The translations under genes were made by a program, and so were the position numbers. Below are positions 28,362 through 37,156 of a stretch of DNA of 64,000 nt, in pieces (position 1 is the first letter of the stretch; every line of letters starts with the position of its first letter). Under the pieces are notes generated by a model. That model saw nothing but the letters and a program-made list of their open reading frames with translations. It had not been told where the DNA came from and ran no database searches. Source of the stretch: Pontibacter sp. SGAir0037 (lineage in GTDB: Bacteria; Bacteroidota; Bacteroidia; Cytophagales; Hymenobacteraceae); the NCBI RefSeq assembly GCF_005491705.1, contig NZ_CP028092.1:3534001-3598000 (forward strand). The letters run 5' to 3'.

Positions 28362-29669
28362 TTAATACCTGTAATACTCAGGTTTGAATGGTCCTTCTAC
28401 TTCCACTCCAATATATTGGGCCTGCTCCTGTGTAAGCTCATCCAGTTCCACTCCAATTTTACCTAAGTGTAAACGGGCTACTTTCTCATCCAAATGCTTA
28501 GGTAAAGTATACACTTTGTTCTCGTATGCCTCGGCATTAGCCCAAAGCTCCAGCTGCGCCAGCGTCTGGTTTGAGAAAGAGTTAGACATTACAAATGACG
28601 GATGCCCAGTAGCACAACCAAGGTTTACTAAGCGTCCTTCTGCCAATACAATAATGTCTCTACCTTCAATGTTATAAAGGTCAACCTGCGGTTTTATAAC
28701 ATCTTTTGTATGACCGTAGTTGCCGTTCAGCCAGGCCATGTCAATTTCGTTGTCGAAGTGGCCAATGTTACAAACAATGGCTTTATCTTTCATAGAACGG
28801 AAATGCTCTTCTTTGATGATATCTTTGTTACCAGTAGCAGTAACCACAATATCGGCCTCTTTTACGGCATCAATCATTCTCTTAACTGCAAAACCATCCA
28901 TTGCGGCCTGAAGCGCACATATCGGATCAATTTCAGTTACAATAACACGGGCACCGGCACCTCTTAAAGAAGCAGCTGATCCTTTACCTACATCTCCGTA
29001 ACCAGCCACTACAGCTACTTTACCGGCCATCATCACATCTGTAGCACGACGGATCGCATCTACCAAAGATTCTTTACAGCCGTACTTGTTATCAAATTTA
29101 GATTTGGTAACAGAGTCGTTTACATTGATAGCAGGCATTGGAAGGGTACCGTTTTTCATACGCTCGTATAAGCGGTGAACGCCTGTAGTTGTTTCTTCAG
29201 AAAGACCTTTGATTCCGGCTGCAAGCTCAGGATACTTATCCAACACCATGTTAGTTAAATCACCGCCATCATCCAGAATCATATTAAGTGGCTGGCGATC
29301 TTCACCGAAAAACAACGTTTGCTCAATACACCAGTCAAATTCTTCAGCTGTCATACCTTTCCAGGCATAAACAGAGATACCTGCAGCGGCAATGGCAGCA
29401 GCAGCATGGTCTTGAGTTGAAAATATATTACACGAAGACCAGGTAACCTCCGCACCCAACTCTACCAAAGTCTCAATAAGTACAGCTGTTTGTATTGTCA
29501 TGTGAAGGCAGCCTGCAATGCGTGCACCTGCCAATGGTTTGCTTTGTCCGTATTCTTCACGAATAGCCATCAGACCAGGCATTTCTGCTTCTGCAAGTCT
29601 GATTTCTTTGCGGCCCCAATCGGCCAGCGATATATCTTTTACTTTGTACTTAAGCTGTGTATCAATCAT
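28362..29669 (-). CDS. ahcY: Adenosylhomocysteinase
   Basis: Splits S-adenosylhomocysteine into homocysteine and adenosine, clearing the product inhibitor of methyltransferases; an NAD-dependent tetramer. It has 435 residues. It carries [23 protein letters not shown] near the N-terminus, the [21 protein letters not shown] signature and the NAD-binding [20 protein letters not shown] near residue 225. The C-terminus ends PFKPEYYRY as usual. A -7 box candidate (29698-29705) lies upstream. It is a single-gene unit bounded by terminators. Confidence 0.98.
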   Translation of the reverse strand: MIDTQLKYKVKDISLADWGRKEIRLAEAEMPGLMAIREEYGQSKPLAGARIAGCLHMTIQTAVLIETLVELGAEVTWSSCNIFSTQDHAAAAIAAAGISVYAWKGMTAEEFDWCIEQTLFFGEDRQPLNMILDDGGDLTNMVLDKYPELAAGIKGLSEETTTGVHRLYERMKNGTLPMPAINVNDSVTKSKFDNKYGCKESLVDAIRRATDVMMAGKVAVVAGYGDVGKGSAASLRGAGARVIVTEIDPICALQAAMDGFAVKRMIDAVKEADIVVTATGNKDIIKEEHFRSMKDKAIVCNIGHFDNEIDMAWLNGNYGHTKDVIKPQVDLYNIEGRDIIVLAEGRLVNLGCATGHPSFVMSNSFSNQTLAQLELWANAEAYENKVYTLPKHLDEKVARLHLGKIGVELDELTQEQAQYIGVEVEGPFKPEYYRY

Positions 29670-29697
29670 TTTCGTGCATTTATTTCTAAGAGAACAG

Positions 29698-29705
29698 CAA
29701 AACTA
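29698..29705 (-). promoter_or_regulatory. Candidate -7 box of the ahcY promoter
   Basis: Minus-strand TAGTTTTG matches TAnnTTTG, 29 bp before the ahcY start. A TTG lies about 20 nt further upstream with slightly long spacing. Confidence 0.45.
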
Positions 29706-29763
29706 CATAAATTGTTGCGTAACATCAACAATTGAAGGTTCTGTTCAGAAGCACCTTTATTAC

Positions 29764-29806
29764 ACAAACAACCAGTACTACCTTAACAGCAATACTGGTT
29801 GTTTGT
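29764..29806. terminator. Terminator after the DUF4397 lipoprotein gene
   Basis: 14-bp perfect stem ACAAACAACCAGTA/TACTGGTTGTTTGT with a 15-nt loop, beginning 18 bp after the gene's stop. Confidence 0.7.
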
Positions 29807-29824
29807 ATTATTGCTCAATCCATC

Positions 29825-30514
29825 TTATCTATTTACAATAACTTGTGCCCCAAGCGCATCATTATTACCGTTTGGAGGTGTTAAAAATCCTCTTGCAAAT
29901 ATCGTATAGATTTTTCCGGCTTGTAGTTGTACATTCGGTACAGATAAAACTACATCGGTTGAACCGGCCGGACGCACTTCTAAATTATAAGTTCCTCCAG
30001 CTACTGGTGTAAAGGCCGTTGCAGATTCAAAACTTCTGTTTGAAAATAGAACCGGACCTCCTTGTACAGCAACGTCAACGGCCGGTGCATCTGGAGATAA
30101 ATGCACAAAACGTACGTGCGACTGACCTGAAGCCGGCATTGTTAGATCATCTTCTAATACAATGGGTTTTATCTCTGAGAGCATGTCCGCAGCAAATATC
30201 GTATAAAACTTATTACGCTCCAGATCCAGGTCTGCATCTATAACAGAGGTTGAAGTGCCAGCAGCATTAACTTTAATATTACGTGTGCCTTCAGGTACTT
30301 CCAGGTAGTTTGTATTGTTAGGATAAACTAATGCACTTGAGTTCACCTTAACATCATCAACCAGTAAGTCTACACCGGGAGCATCAGGGGATGCGTGCAC
30401 AGCCATTACCTGAGCCTGATAAACAGTAGGTTCTGTAGTATCATCATCATTACAACTAGATAATGCAAGTGCTGGTAAAAGGATTAAAAGTAACGGTCTT
30501 AAGAGTTTTTTCAT
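29825..30514 (-). CDS. DUF4397-domain lipoprotein
   Basis: 229 residues. Lipoprotein signal MKKLLRPLLLILLPALALSSC followed by NDDDTTEP, the acidic run after the cysteine that in Bacteroidota favours export to the cell surface. Two consecutive halves share the pattern VHxSPDAPxVDxxV and end in KFYTIFAAD / KIYTIFARG, so the protein is an internal duplication of a beta-sandwich unit. No catalytic residues are apparent. Function unknown; a structural or adhesive surface role is inference. Confidence 0.88.
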   Translation of the reverse strand: MKKLLRPLLLILLPALALSSCNDDDTTEPTVYQAQVMAVHASPDAPGVDLLVDDVKVNSSALVYPNNTNYLEVPEGTRNIKVNAAGTSTSVIDADLDLERNKFYTIFAADMLSEIKPIVLEDDLTMPASGQSHVRFVHLSPDAPAVDVAVQGGPVLFSNRSFESATAFTPVAGGTYNLEVRPAGSTDVVLSVPNVQLQAGKIYTIFARGFLTPPNGNNDALGAQVIVNR

Positions 30515-30665
30515 AGGAATTATTATTTATAATGTTTAACCATACTTATACAACACCTCATAACTCACATTGTTTAAAAATTGCATCATATCATTAAACA
30601 AAACTTTCAATTATAAATCCCCCTGCTCTCATAACTTTGTATCTTATTTAAAATTTAGCTCCGGA

Positions 30666-31874
30666 ATGCGCACATTTACTTTAGAAGAAAAGGAATTTAT
30701 ACAAGAGCATCTTAAGCATGATCCTTCGCTATTAATTTTGCAGTCAGGCCGCTACTCCAACCTGGCTGTACTAGATCTTGTGCAGCAAATACAGGCAAGG
30801 CAGAAGGCGGCTTTTAAATTACCAACCTGGACTTCTTCTATTGATACTGTTTTCCCTCCGACTTTATCTGTAGAACAAACTTCTTCTGAGCAAACAGCAG
30901 CTTATAAAGCATCCTTGGTTACAGGTGATGTATTGATCGATCTGACAGGTGGCTTTGGTGTAGATAGCTTTTTCTTCGCCAAGAGCTTTCGTAAAGTTAT
31001 TCACATTGAGCAACAGCCTGAGCTATCAGAAATAGCGGCATTCAACTTTTTGTTACTTGGTGCCCGGAACATAGAGGCCGAGAACAATACAGCTGAAGCT
31101 TTTTTAGAGCAATATAGTGGTATGGCTGATGTTATCTTTTTAGATCCTGCCAGGCGCGGAGAGCAAAAAGAAAAATTACACCTGCTACAAGACTGCCAAC
31201 CTGATGTACTCCATCTTCTGCCTCTTCTCTTGAAAAAAAGCAAAGCTGTTCTTCTTAAAACATCTCCTATGCTGGATATAGGACTAGCCCTGGCTCAGCT
31301 TGGGAAGGTAGCAAAGGTATGGGTGGTAGCTGTTCAGAATGAATGCAAAGAGGTGCTTTACCTGATCCGGAACCAGGAATCTGATACAATAGCGCGTGTA
31401 GCAGTAAACCTGCTGCCGAATGGGGAAATACAGCAGATCACATTTACGAAAGAGCAGGAAGAAACCGTAATGGTAGAGTACCTGGAGCCGGCTACATATA
31501 TTTATGAACCGAATGCCGCTATTCTAAAAGCAGGAGCATACAAATCGCTTAGTTCTATTTATAAAGTTGCTAAGCTTCATCCAAACAGCCACCTGTATAC
31601 CTCACAAACTCTTATAGCTAACTTTCCGGGCCGCACTTTCAAATGCTTAGGCACAAGTCGCTACCATAAAAAAGAGCTGCTTGCAAAACTTCCGCCCTCC
31701 CACAAGGCAAATATTACAGTTCGGAACTTCCCGGAGTCCGTAGCTGCTATCAGAAAGAAAACAGGTATAAAAGAGGGTGGCGAGGTGTATTTATTCTTTA
31801 CAACAGACCGGCAGCAAAAGCCTGTAGTCTTGATTTGCCAAAAAGTTTTTGCCTCCGGTTCATTCCCAATTTAA
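30666..31874 (+). CDS. Class I SAM-dependent methyltransferase with THUMP-like C-terminal domain
   Basis: 402 residues from the ATG at 30666 (MRTFTLEEKEFIQEHLKHD); the frame is open for 32 further codons upstream without support. The SAM-binding motif DLTGGFGVDSFFFAKSF lies near residue 95 and DPARRG near residue 160. The C-terminal part includes KTSPMLDIGLAL and a THUMP-like region to the end. Related Bacteroidota proteins (PG_1098 group) are thought to modify RNA; the substrate is not established. Confidence 0.85.
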   Translation: MRTFTLEEKEFIQEHLKHDPSLLILQSGRYSNLAVLDLVQQIQARQKAAFKLPTWTSSIDTVFPPTLSVEQTSSEQTAAYKASLVTGDVLIDLTGGFGVDSFFFAKSFRKVIHIEQQPELSEIAAFNFLLLGARNIEAENNTAEAFLEQYSGMADVIFLDPARRGEQKEKLHLLQDCQPDVLHLLPLLLKKSKAVLLKTSPMLDIGLALAQLGKVAKVWVVAVQNECKEVLYLIRNQESDTIARVAVNLLPNGEIQQITFTKEQEETVMVEYLEPATYIYEPNAAILKAGAYKSLSSIYKVAKLHPNSHLYTSQTLIANFPGRTFKCLGTSRYHKKELLAKLPPSHKANITVRNFPESVAAIRKKTGIKEGGEVYLFFTTDRQQKPVVLICQKVFASGSFPI

Positions 31875-31930
31875 TTCACTATATAAGGAACACCTTCGGC
31901 ATAAGACCGTAAAAACTAGCTACTTAATTC

Positions 31931-32164
31931 ATGAAAAATAAAATATTACCATTAAGAGCTATGATACCTACTTTAAAGCACCTTCAGAACAAACAAGAAA
32001 CAGTAACTACAAGCAAGTCTCCAGGTTTAAAACAAGCTTCTTATAACAAGACTACACCCAATAATGCCGGCAGCTCCGGCAGGCACTCCCGCGACTGGCA
32101 TAAGGCAGCAGCCAATTCTATGAGAGCTGACCAGGGCCGGCAAAGCAGGGACTTCAGGAATTAA
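31931..32164 (+). CDS. Hypothetical small basic protein
   Basis: 77 residues, rich in Lys, Arg, Asn, Ser and Gln, with no signal peptide or membrane segment. The second half (SSGRHSRDWHKAAANSMRADQ) looks disordered and could bind nucleic acid. I do not recognise a family. It lies 56 bp after the methyltransferase stop and 62 bp before another small gene on the same strand; all three could share a transcript ending at the terminator near 32450. Confidence 0.5.
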   Translation: MKNKILPLRAMIPTLKHLQNKQETVTTSKSPGLKQASYNKTTPNNAGSSGRHSRDWHKAAANSMRADQGRQSRDFRN

Positions 32165-32226
32165 ACAAGTACCTCCTGCTATCGTACAATGAGTTTAGTA
32201 GTACTTAACTTTAAAGGAAGAAGATT

Positions 32227-32409
32227 ATGAACGGAGATAATAAAGATCTGGCTAAAGGCCAGGAGAAACAGGATGAACTGACGAAAAAGTCACAAAGCAA
32301 TAGTTCTGATACATCTAATAGCCTGGAAAGAGATGCGAAAGGTGATCCTGGTGTAAATAACTATACGCCTCAGAACCGAACAGATAATGAGCAGGATAAT
32401 CAGAAGTAA
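32227..32409 (+). CDS. Hypothetical small hydrophilic disordered protein
   Basis: 60 residues, about half Asp, Glu, Lys, Asn, Gln and Ser, with no hydrophobic core (MNGDNKDLAKGQEKQDELTK). A purine-rich ribosome site AAAGGAAGAAG lies just before the ATG, and a terminator follows 30 bp after the stop, both supporting a real gene. The composition resembles small stress-related or hydrophilin-like proteins of Bacteroidota; that is a composition-based guess. Confidence 0.6.
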   Translation: MNGDNKDLAKGQEKQDELTKKSQSNSSDTSNSLERDAKGDPGVNNYTPQNRTDNEQDNQK

Positions 32410-32435
32410 TTCTTAACCTGAGTACTGGAAAATAT

Positions 32436-32467
32436 AAAAAAGGCCGCATACACTGCGGCCTTTTTTT
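32436..32467. terminator. Bidirectional terminator between the small gene and the GH9 gene
   Basis: Stem GGCCGCA/TGCGGCC with a 5-nt loop flanked by A6 on the left and T8 on the right, giving a U run in both directions. It serves convergent genes ending at 32409 and 32516. Confidence 0.88.
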
Positions 32468-32515
32468 CACATGAAACATTATAGTTTGGCATAAGCGGTT
32501 AACACTATACTTCTA

Positions 32516-34321
32516 TTAAAATGTTGTATTTCCTTGCAATGCTTCTACTGCTCCTGCCAGGTAAACAAATGGCGCATTCCAGTTAATGGCAATTTCGTTG
32601 GAAGCATAAGAGCAATCATCATCTGTGTATACTTCGTCGGCAAAAGTTGACTGGTAGGTGGTACATTTGTCTTGTTTAGCAGCATTGGCATTGGTTCCAC
32701 CGGAAAGCAGTCCTGGTATAGGCTCCTCAATACCATCTGCTATAGAAGGGCGGTGGTGCGGGTGCATCGTTGATTTTGTTCCAAAACCTGTCAGAAAAGA
32801 ATAACCTGTTGCGTTCCTACCCAGCAGATAATCCATATTGCTGAGCGCTGCCTGCAAATACTTTTTATCTGATGTTAACTTATAAGCCTGTATTAAAGCT
32901 ATACCCTGATTAGCAGCCACGGAACTACTTCCCCAAATATAATCCTTTTCTGACTTGCCCATTACGGTACGATAAGACCTCGTTGCAACACCTTCTACAA
33001 GTTCATCAGCAAAAGAAACCATACGCTTTTTAAGTTCTGGAAAATCTTTCTTTGCTGCAGCTGTTAAGTTATTCTGAAAGCGGGCTAAGGTATAATAGCC
33101 CAGCAAGCGAACCTGCGGCCAAGAAGGCAACGGCATGTCATTGTCAGGGAACATATTTACTGCTGCATAAAAGCTTTCATCTTTAGTGGTAACATATAGT
33201 TCAGAAGCAGCCCAGATAAATTCATCTCTATAATCTTTATCTTCATAAGCACCCGTTGTTACTTCAGGTTTAAACTTCTTGTTCATGGCATTCTGATCAT
33301 AGTTTACATCCGGATGCTTCTGTGCCCATGCCCAGGCCTTTGTTGCTGCAGTTAAGCAGGAGTCTGCCAAGCCAGGAAACTCATTGTTATAAGCTTTGTA
33401 TACACGGCTTGCCTGTGCCATTACTGCTGCAAAATCTAAAGTGGCCGCTGTACCTTTCTGCACTACATACCTTGGTTTGGTAGCTTCAGCAGGCATAATC
33501 ATACCGTCGAAAGAAGGATTTGTTAGTTTGTTATACACACCGCCATCGTAAGGGTCCTGCATAGCCAGCATCCAGCGCAGGTTCCACAGCACTTCATCCA
33601 GCAGATCCGGTACGCTATTGCCGCTTTCCGGAATATTCAATTCCAAGGCTTTGTAAAAAGCTGGGAAATCTTCGTAAGCCGACAGCATAGTACCCATGGT
33701 AATGCCACTGTTAACGATGTACTTGTTGTAATCTCCGGCATCATACCACCCCCTTGGAGCAGAAATAACAGCTCCGGCTGGTCGTTGAGGCGAAGCAGCT
33801 GAGGGATGGATAAACACCTTGTTATCCGGATGGCCAGCGGCACGATGCCATTTACCTGCATATTGCTCCGGCAAGTCTACTGACAAACGCTGGTAGTAAA
33901 AGCCTTTTATAGCTGCAACTGCTACATCTCTATGCACATTTTCTGCAATCTCAAATGCATACGAGTGGCCAACACCCGGAATCTCTACCACATAGCTGCC
34001 TGCCTTTGTAAAAGCAGTAAAGTCAGCCACGCGGGTAGGCTTCTGCGAGAATTCAGAGGCTTTAGAGGCAGAAAGGTCACCGGTAAAAACGGTTTCTTTC
34101 AAATCAGCTGTTTTTATAAAAAATTTTCCTCCTGCATGTTCTCCCACTAAAACAGCAAGCTTTTCAGCATTAGGATAAAAACCAACCTGGTTTAAACGAA
34201 TGGCATCTGTTACCACAGCAGTCTGTTCTCCTGCATCCGAGTTCTGCTGGGCAGAGGAGCAGGAAATGCAGATGCAACAAACTAAAATAATGAATTGAAG
34301 AAAAATAGCCTTTATTGACAT
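32516..34321 (-). CDS. Glycoside hydrolase family 9 lipoprotein (endoglucanase type)
   Basis: 601 residues. Lipoprotein signal (IILVCCICISC near residue 21), then the N-terminal immunoglobulin-like domain of GH9 theme-D cellulases (IRLNQVGFYPNAEKLAVLV), then an (alpha/alpha)6 catalytic domain. The GWYDAGDYNKYI motif supplies D194 and D197 (water-activating base), and SNEIAINWNAP supplies E576 (acid). HPHHRPSIAD matches the conserved His/Arg substrate-binding segment. It inverts and cuts beta-1,4-glucan chains such as cellulose, xyloglucan or mixed-linkage glucan; which one cannot be told. It is separated from the upstream susCD operon by a long-stem hairpin, so it may have its own promoter. 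Confidence 0.93.
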   Translation of the reverse strand: MSIKAIFLQFIILVCCICISCSSAQQNSDAGEQTAVVTDAIRLNQVGFYPNAEKLAVLVGEHAGGKFFIKTADLKETVFTGDLSASKASEFSQKPTRVADFTAFTKAGSYVVEIPGVGHSYAFEIAENVHRDVAVAAIKGFYYQRLSVDLPEQYAGKWHRAAGHPDNKVFIHPSAASPQRPAGAVISAPRGWYDAGDYNKYIVNSGITMGTMLSAYEDFPAFYKALELNIPESGNSVPDLLDEVLWNLRWMLAMQDPYDGGVYNKLTNPSFDGMIMPAEATKPRYVVQKGTAATLDFAAVMAQASRVYKAYNNEFPGLADSCLTAATKAWAWAQKHPDVNYDQNAMNKKFKPEVTTGAYEDKDYRDEFIWAASELYVTTKDESFYAAVNMFPDNDMPLPSWPQVRLLGYYTLARFQNNLTAAAKKDFPELKKRMVSFADELVEGVATRSYRTVMGKSEKDYIWGSSSVAANQGIALIQAYKLTSDKKYLQAALSNMDYLLGRNATGYSFLTGFGTKSTMHPHHRPSIADGIEEPIPGLLSGGTNANAAKQDKCTTYQSTFADEVYTDDDCSYASNEIAINWNAPFVYLAGAVEALQGNTTF

Positions 34322-34409
34322 AACTGTATTTTCGTTTTACAATGTTACTGTAAGCTTTGAGTAATCTGCATGATATGATCAAGATAAAAAATAAAACTAG
34401 CAGCTTCTT

Positions 34410-34473
34410 AAACAATAAATCCTCCAGGCCCCAGGTACAACGTGTATCTCACGGGCAGGAGGATTTATTGTTT
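34410..34473 (-). terminator. Long-stem hairpin after the first susCD operon
   Basis: Perfect 16-bp stem AAACAATAAATCCTCC and its complement (34410-34425 with 34458-34473) with a 32-nt loop, between the IPT lipoprotein stop (34519) and the GH9 start (34321). It probably ends or attenuates the susC1-susD1-IPT transcript. Confidence 0.65.
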
Positions 34474-34518
34474 ATGCTTTATAAGGGCATCATAACCGCA
34501 ACTACTTAGTTCTATCCG

Positions 34519-35319
34519 CTAGTCTAGTCCAAAGGCATCTACATAAATAAGTGTTCCACCCTCTTCATTCTGAAGGTTTAGCTCATTTATATCAACAGGA
34601 TTTCCAAGTTCAGAAAGAGGAATGCTATAAGACACATAATCTTCCGTAAGCACAATCTCTTTTTTAGGACCTTCTGTTCCAGCAGTGGTTTTTATGAATA
34701 GATGGATTTTCTTTCCATCCATACCTGCACCACCCATAACAGATATCATTACTCTGGAGTAATCTGCCAGCCTGAATGGGTTCGGATTTGTTGGGTGCAG
34801 TTGAAAACCACCCCAAGCGTCGCTCCAAGATATTTTCATATTTCTTGTGCCTGCACCTTCCATCGGATTCTCATTGTTGGCCATATCAGAGGCAACGCCT
34901 CCCCAGCCACCCCATGCTTCCCAATCAGCATGAAGCGCATCATTAAAAATAACATAGTCAGGCATTGCAACCGCACCTTGTACTTCAAAATTAACTACCG
35001 AAGAACCAGAAGAACCTGTTAACCTTACCTGCTGGCTTCCTGCCTCCGCATCTTCTGGTATAGTTATAACAATGCTGTTATCTCCTGCTATGCGAAAGTT
35101 ACCTGCATCAAGTTCCAAATCTCCAATTCTTACTGAACTAATGCCAGCTAAGTTTCTCCCCATGATCGTCACTTCTGTACCTGGCACACCTCTTACCGGA
35201 GCAATAGAAGCTATCCTAGGATGTAGGTCAACATAATCCTCCTCATCAACACATCCTGTTACCATGAATGATAGTAGAGGAACAGCCAGGAGCCAAAAAA
35301 ACTTATAAATCTTATTCAT
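34519..35319 (-). CDS. IPT/TIG-domain surface glycan-binding lipoprotein (locus 1)
   Basis: 266 residues. Lipobox FMVTGC near residue 23 followed by VDEEDYVD. One IPT/TIG immunoglobulin-like domain covers about residues 34-115 (HPRIASIAPVRGVPGTEVTIMGRNL). A C-terminal beta-sandwich of about 145 residues (YVIFNDALHADWEAWGGWG to the end) is rich in exposed Trp and looks like a carbohydrate-binding module. It shares this C-terminal pattern with the six-IPT lipoprotein of locus 2. It is encoded after susD1, the usual place for a SusE/F-like accessory binder. Confidence 0.85.
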   Translation of the reverse strand: MNKIYKFFWLLAVPLLSFMVTGCVDEEDYVDLHPRIASIAPVRGVPGTEVTIMGRNLAGISSVRIGDLELDAGNFRIAGDNSIVITIPEDAEAGSQQVRLTGSSGSSVVNFEVQGAVAMPDYVIFNDALHADWEAWGGWGGVASDMANNENPMEGAGTRNMKISWSDAWGGFQLHPTNPNPFRLADYSRVMISVMGGAGMDGKKIHLFIKTTAGTEGPKKEIVLTEDYVSYSIPLSELGNPVDINELNLQNEEGGTLIYVDAFGLD

Positions 35320-35510
35320 CTTAGTTTAGATTATTGTGTTACATCTTCATTTCTGATGTGAATTAAAATTTTAAGAAAGCTGAAGAAGTGCTTTGGGCTG
35401 ATCTGTTTAGAGCCGGTTTACAGGTACATCTTGTACAGATTATAAGTTAGCCCTTTGCCACCTTCTTCGCTTTCAGCAGCATATTCTAAAGCTTTATGCT
35501 ATAATTCAGA

Positions 35511-37145
35511 TTACTGTGCATCCCACCAAACACGGTTCAGCCAATTGTCGCCGCCCATTCTGCTGATGGCTTCGTTATAATTCGCGCTGTTTTGTATAGC
35601 TTCAGATGACGGATAAAACAAACGCCTAGGAATAACGCCATTTGTTGTACTTACCTCTCCTTCAGGAGTTCTTGTAAACGGCACCAGTTGAGGATAGCCG
35701 GTTCTTCTCCAGCTAGAATAAGCCTCAGCACCATTTAAGAAGAAGTTTAACCACAACTGTTCACCAATAGCTTCCAGTTTATCCTGAGTATTACCGCCTC
35801 CAAAAATCGAAGCATAGCTTTCTTTAAACGTATTTAAAGCAGTGGTAGAAGTGGCAGGAGCACCAGGGTACTGTTCAGCCGATGCAACTGCTGCCTCAAG
35901 GCCTTGCATAAAGTTTTCCTCAGCTGATCCGGGCACATTCCAACCACGTACAGCAGCTTCTGCCAGCAAAAACTTCACTTCTGCATATGTCAAATGAAAA
36001 AATGGTGCATTTAGAGCCGCTACATATTTGCTTGGCTGCATAAATTTTTCTTGTGAGCCAACCGTAATTGTTTGGCCATCGGCAACTCTTACATTTGGTT
36101 GATCTGCCCAAGCACTCCAGGCAAAGTAGCCAGGCTCAATACCCATTTGTAAGTATGGCGTAATATCGTTAGCTGCAGGATTGCTTTCAGCATCTCCCGG
36201 ATATATGCCTCCTGCTTCTACTTTCAGATAAGTGCCGCCAAAAATGAACAGGCGCGGGTCGTTCTGGTTCTTCATCAGATTAACCAAAGGTCTTGTCAGC
36301 CTGTAGCTTTCAGAATTATTTGTAGATTGGAATACCTGTGATCTGCCATTACCTGTAATGTCTCCGGAGCCGGCTGTAAAAGGAGTTGCAGCGTGCCTGG
36401 TTACAGCATTATCTGCAACAGACTCCATTAAACCACCAGGCGCAGCAATAGCCGCTGCTACCTGTTTCTGTGCTTCAGCAGCATTTACTTTGGTTAGTCT
36501 CATCCCTAAGCGTAACCGCAGAGAATTACCAAATTTACGCCACTTGTTCACATCGCCGCTGTACCAGATATCACCTGTTGCTCTAGGCCTTGCATTGTCC
36601 ATGCCCCTTACAGCCTCATCTAACTCTTTAAAGAAATCAGCATATATGGCTTCCTGTTTATCGTATTTTGGAAGAAATATTCCTTGCGTATAACCTTGTG
36701 CTGCTTCAGAGTAAGGAATATCTCCATATAAATCTGTGAGCTTGGCAAATATGTATACCCGCATCATTCTGGCTACAGAATTCATATTTACCTGATTCGG
36801 ATCATTTGCAGTAACCCTTATAATATCGGTTATGTTTTTTATTTCCCTGGGATACGTCTGCTCCCATAACGAATAAAAATGACTTCTTTCTGTAGTGCGG
36901 TATTGCCCGCCATGCTGCACCCACCAGGAGCCGCTCAGTTGTTGAGCTAGTGGTGATGTAATTCCCAGGTCTTCATACCAGACAAGCTCTCTGTTGCCTG
37001 TCATGTCGAGCTGTATTTTAGTTAACTGCGTACCCGGTTCAACTTCCGCAAAACTAGCCGGGTTTACATTTAATTCATTAAAATGATCTGTACAACCTTG
37101 TAATACCACAAGTATGGCTGCAACTATAAAGGATACTTTTTTCAT
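35511..37145 (-). CDS. SusD/RagB-family glycan-binding lipoprotein (locus 1)
   Basis: 544 residues. Lipobox VVLQGC near residue 18 and then SusD-like helical TPR framework (LNVNPASFAEVEPGTQLTKIQ, YSEAAQGYTQGIFLPKYDKQEAIYADFFKEL). It is of the SusD-like_2 type, with a long lid over the partner SusC barrel. It captures oligosaccharides and delivers them to the TonB-dependent transporter encoded 11 bp upstream. The C-terminus (GGDNWLNRVWWDAQ) is family-typical. Confidence 0.95.
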   Translation of the reverse strand: MKKVSFIVAAILVVLQGCTDHFNELNVNPASFAEVEPGTQLTKIQLDMTGNRELVWYEDLGITSPLAQQLSGSWWVQHGGQYRTTERSHFYSLWEQTYPREIKNITDIIRVTANDPNQVNMNSVARMMRVYIFAKLTDLYGDIPYSEAAQGYTQGIFLPKYDKQEAIYADFFKELDEAVRGMDNARPRATGDIWYSGDVNKWRKFGNSLRLRLGMRLTKVNAAEAQKQVAAAIAAPGGLMESVADNAVTRHAATPFTAGSGDITGNGRSQVFQSTNNSESYRLTRPLVNLMKNQNDPRLFIFGGTYLKVEAGGIYPGDAESNPAANDITPYLQMGIEPGYFAWSAWADQPNVRVADGQTITVGSQEKFMQPSKYVAALNAPFFHLTYAEVKFLLAEAAVRGWNVPGSAEENFMQGLEAAVASAEQYPGAPATSTTALNTFKESYASIFGGGNTQDKLEAIGEQLWLNFFLNGAEAYSSWRRTGYPQLVPFTRTPEGEVSTTNGVIPRRLFYPSSEAIQNSANYNEAISRMGGDNWLNRVWWDAQ

Positions 37146-37156
37146 TCTTTTCTTAA

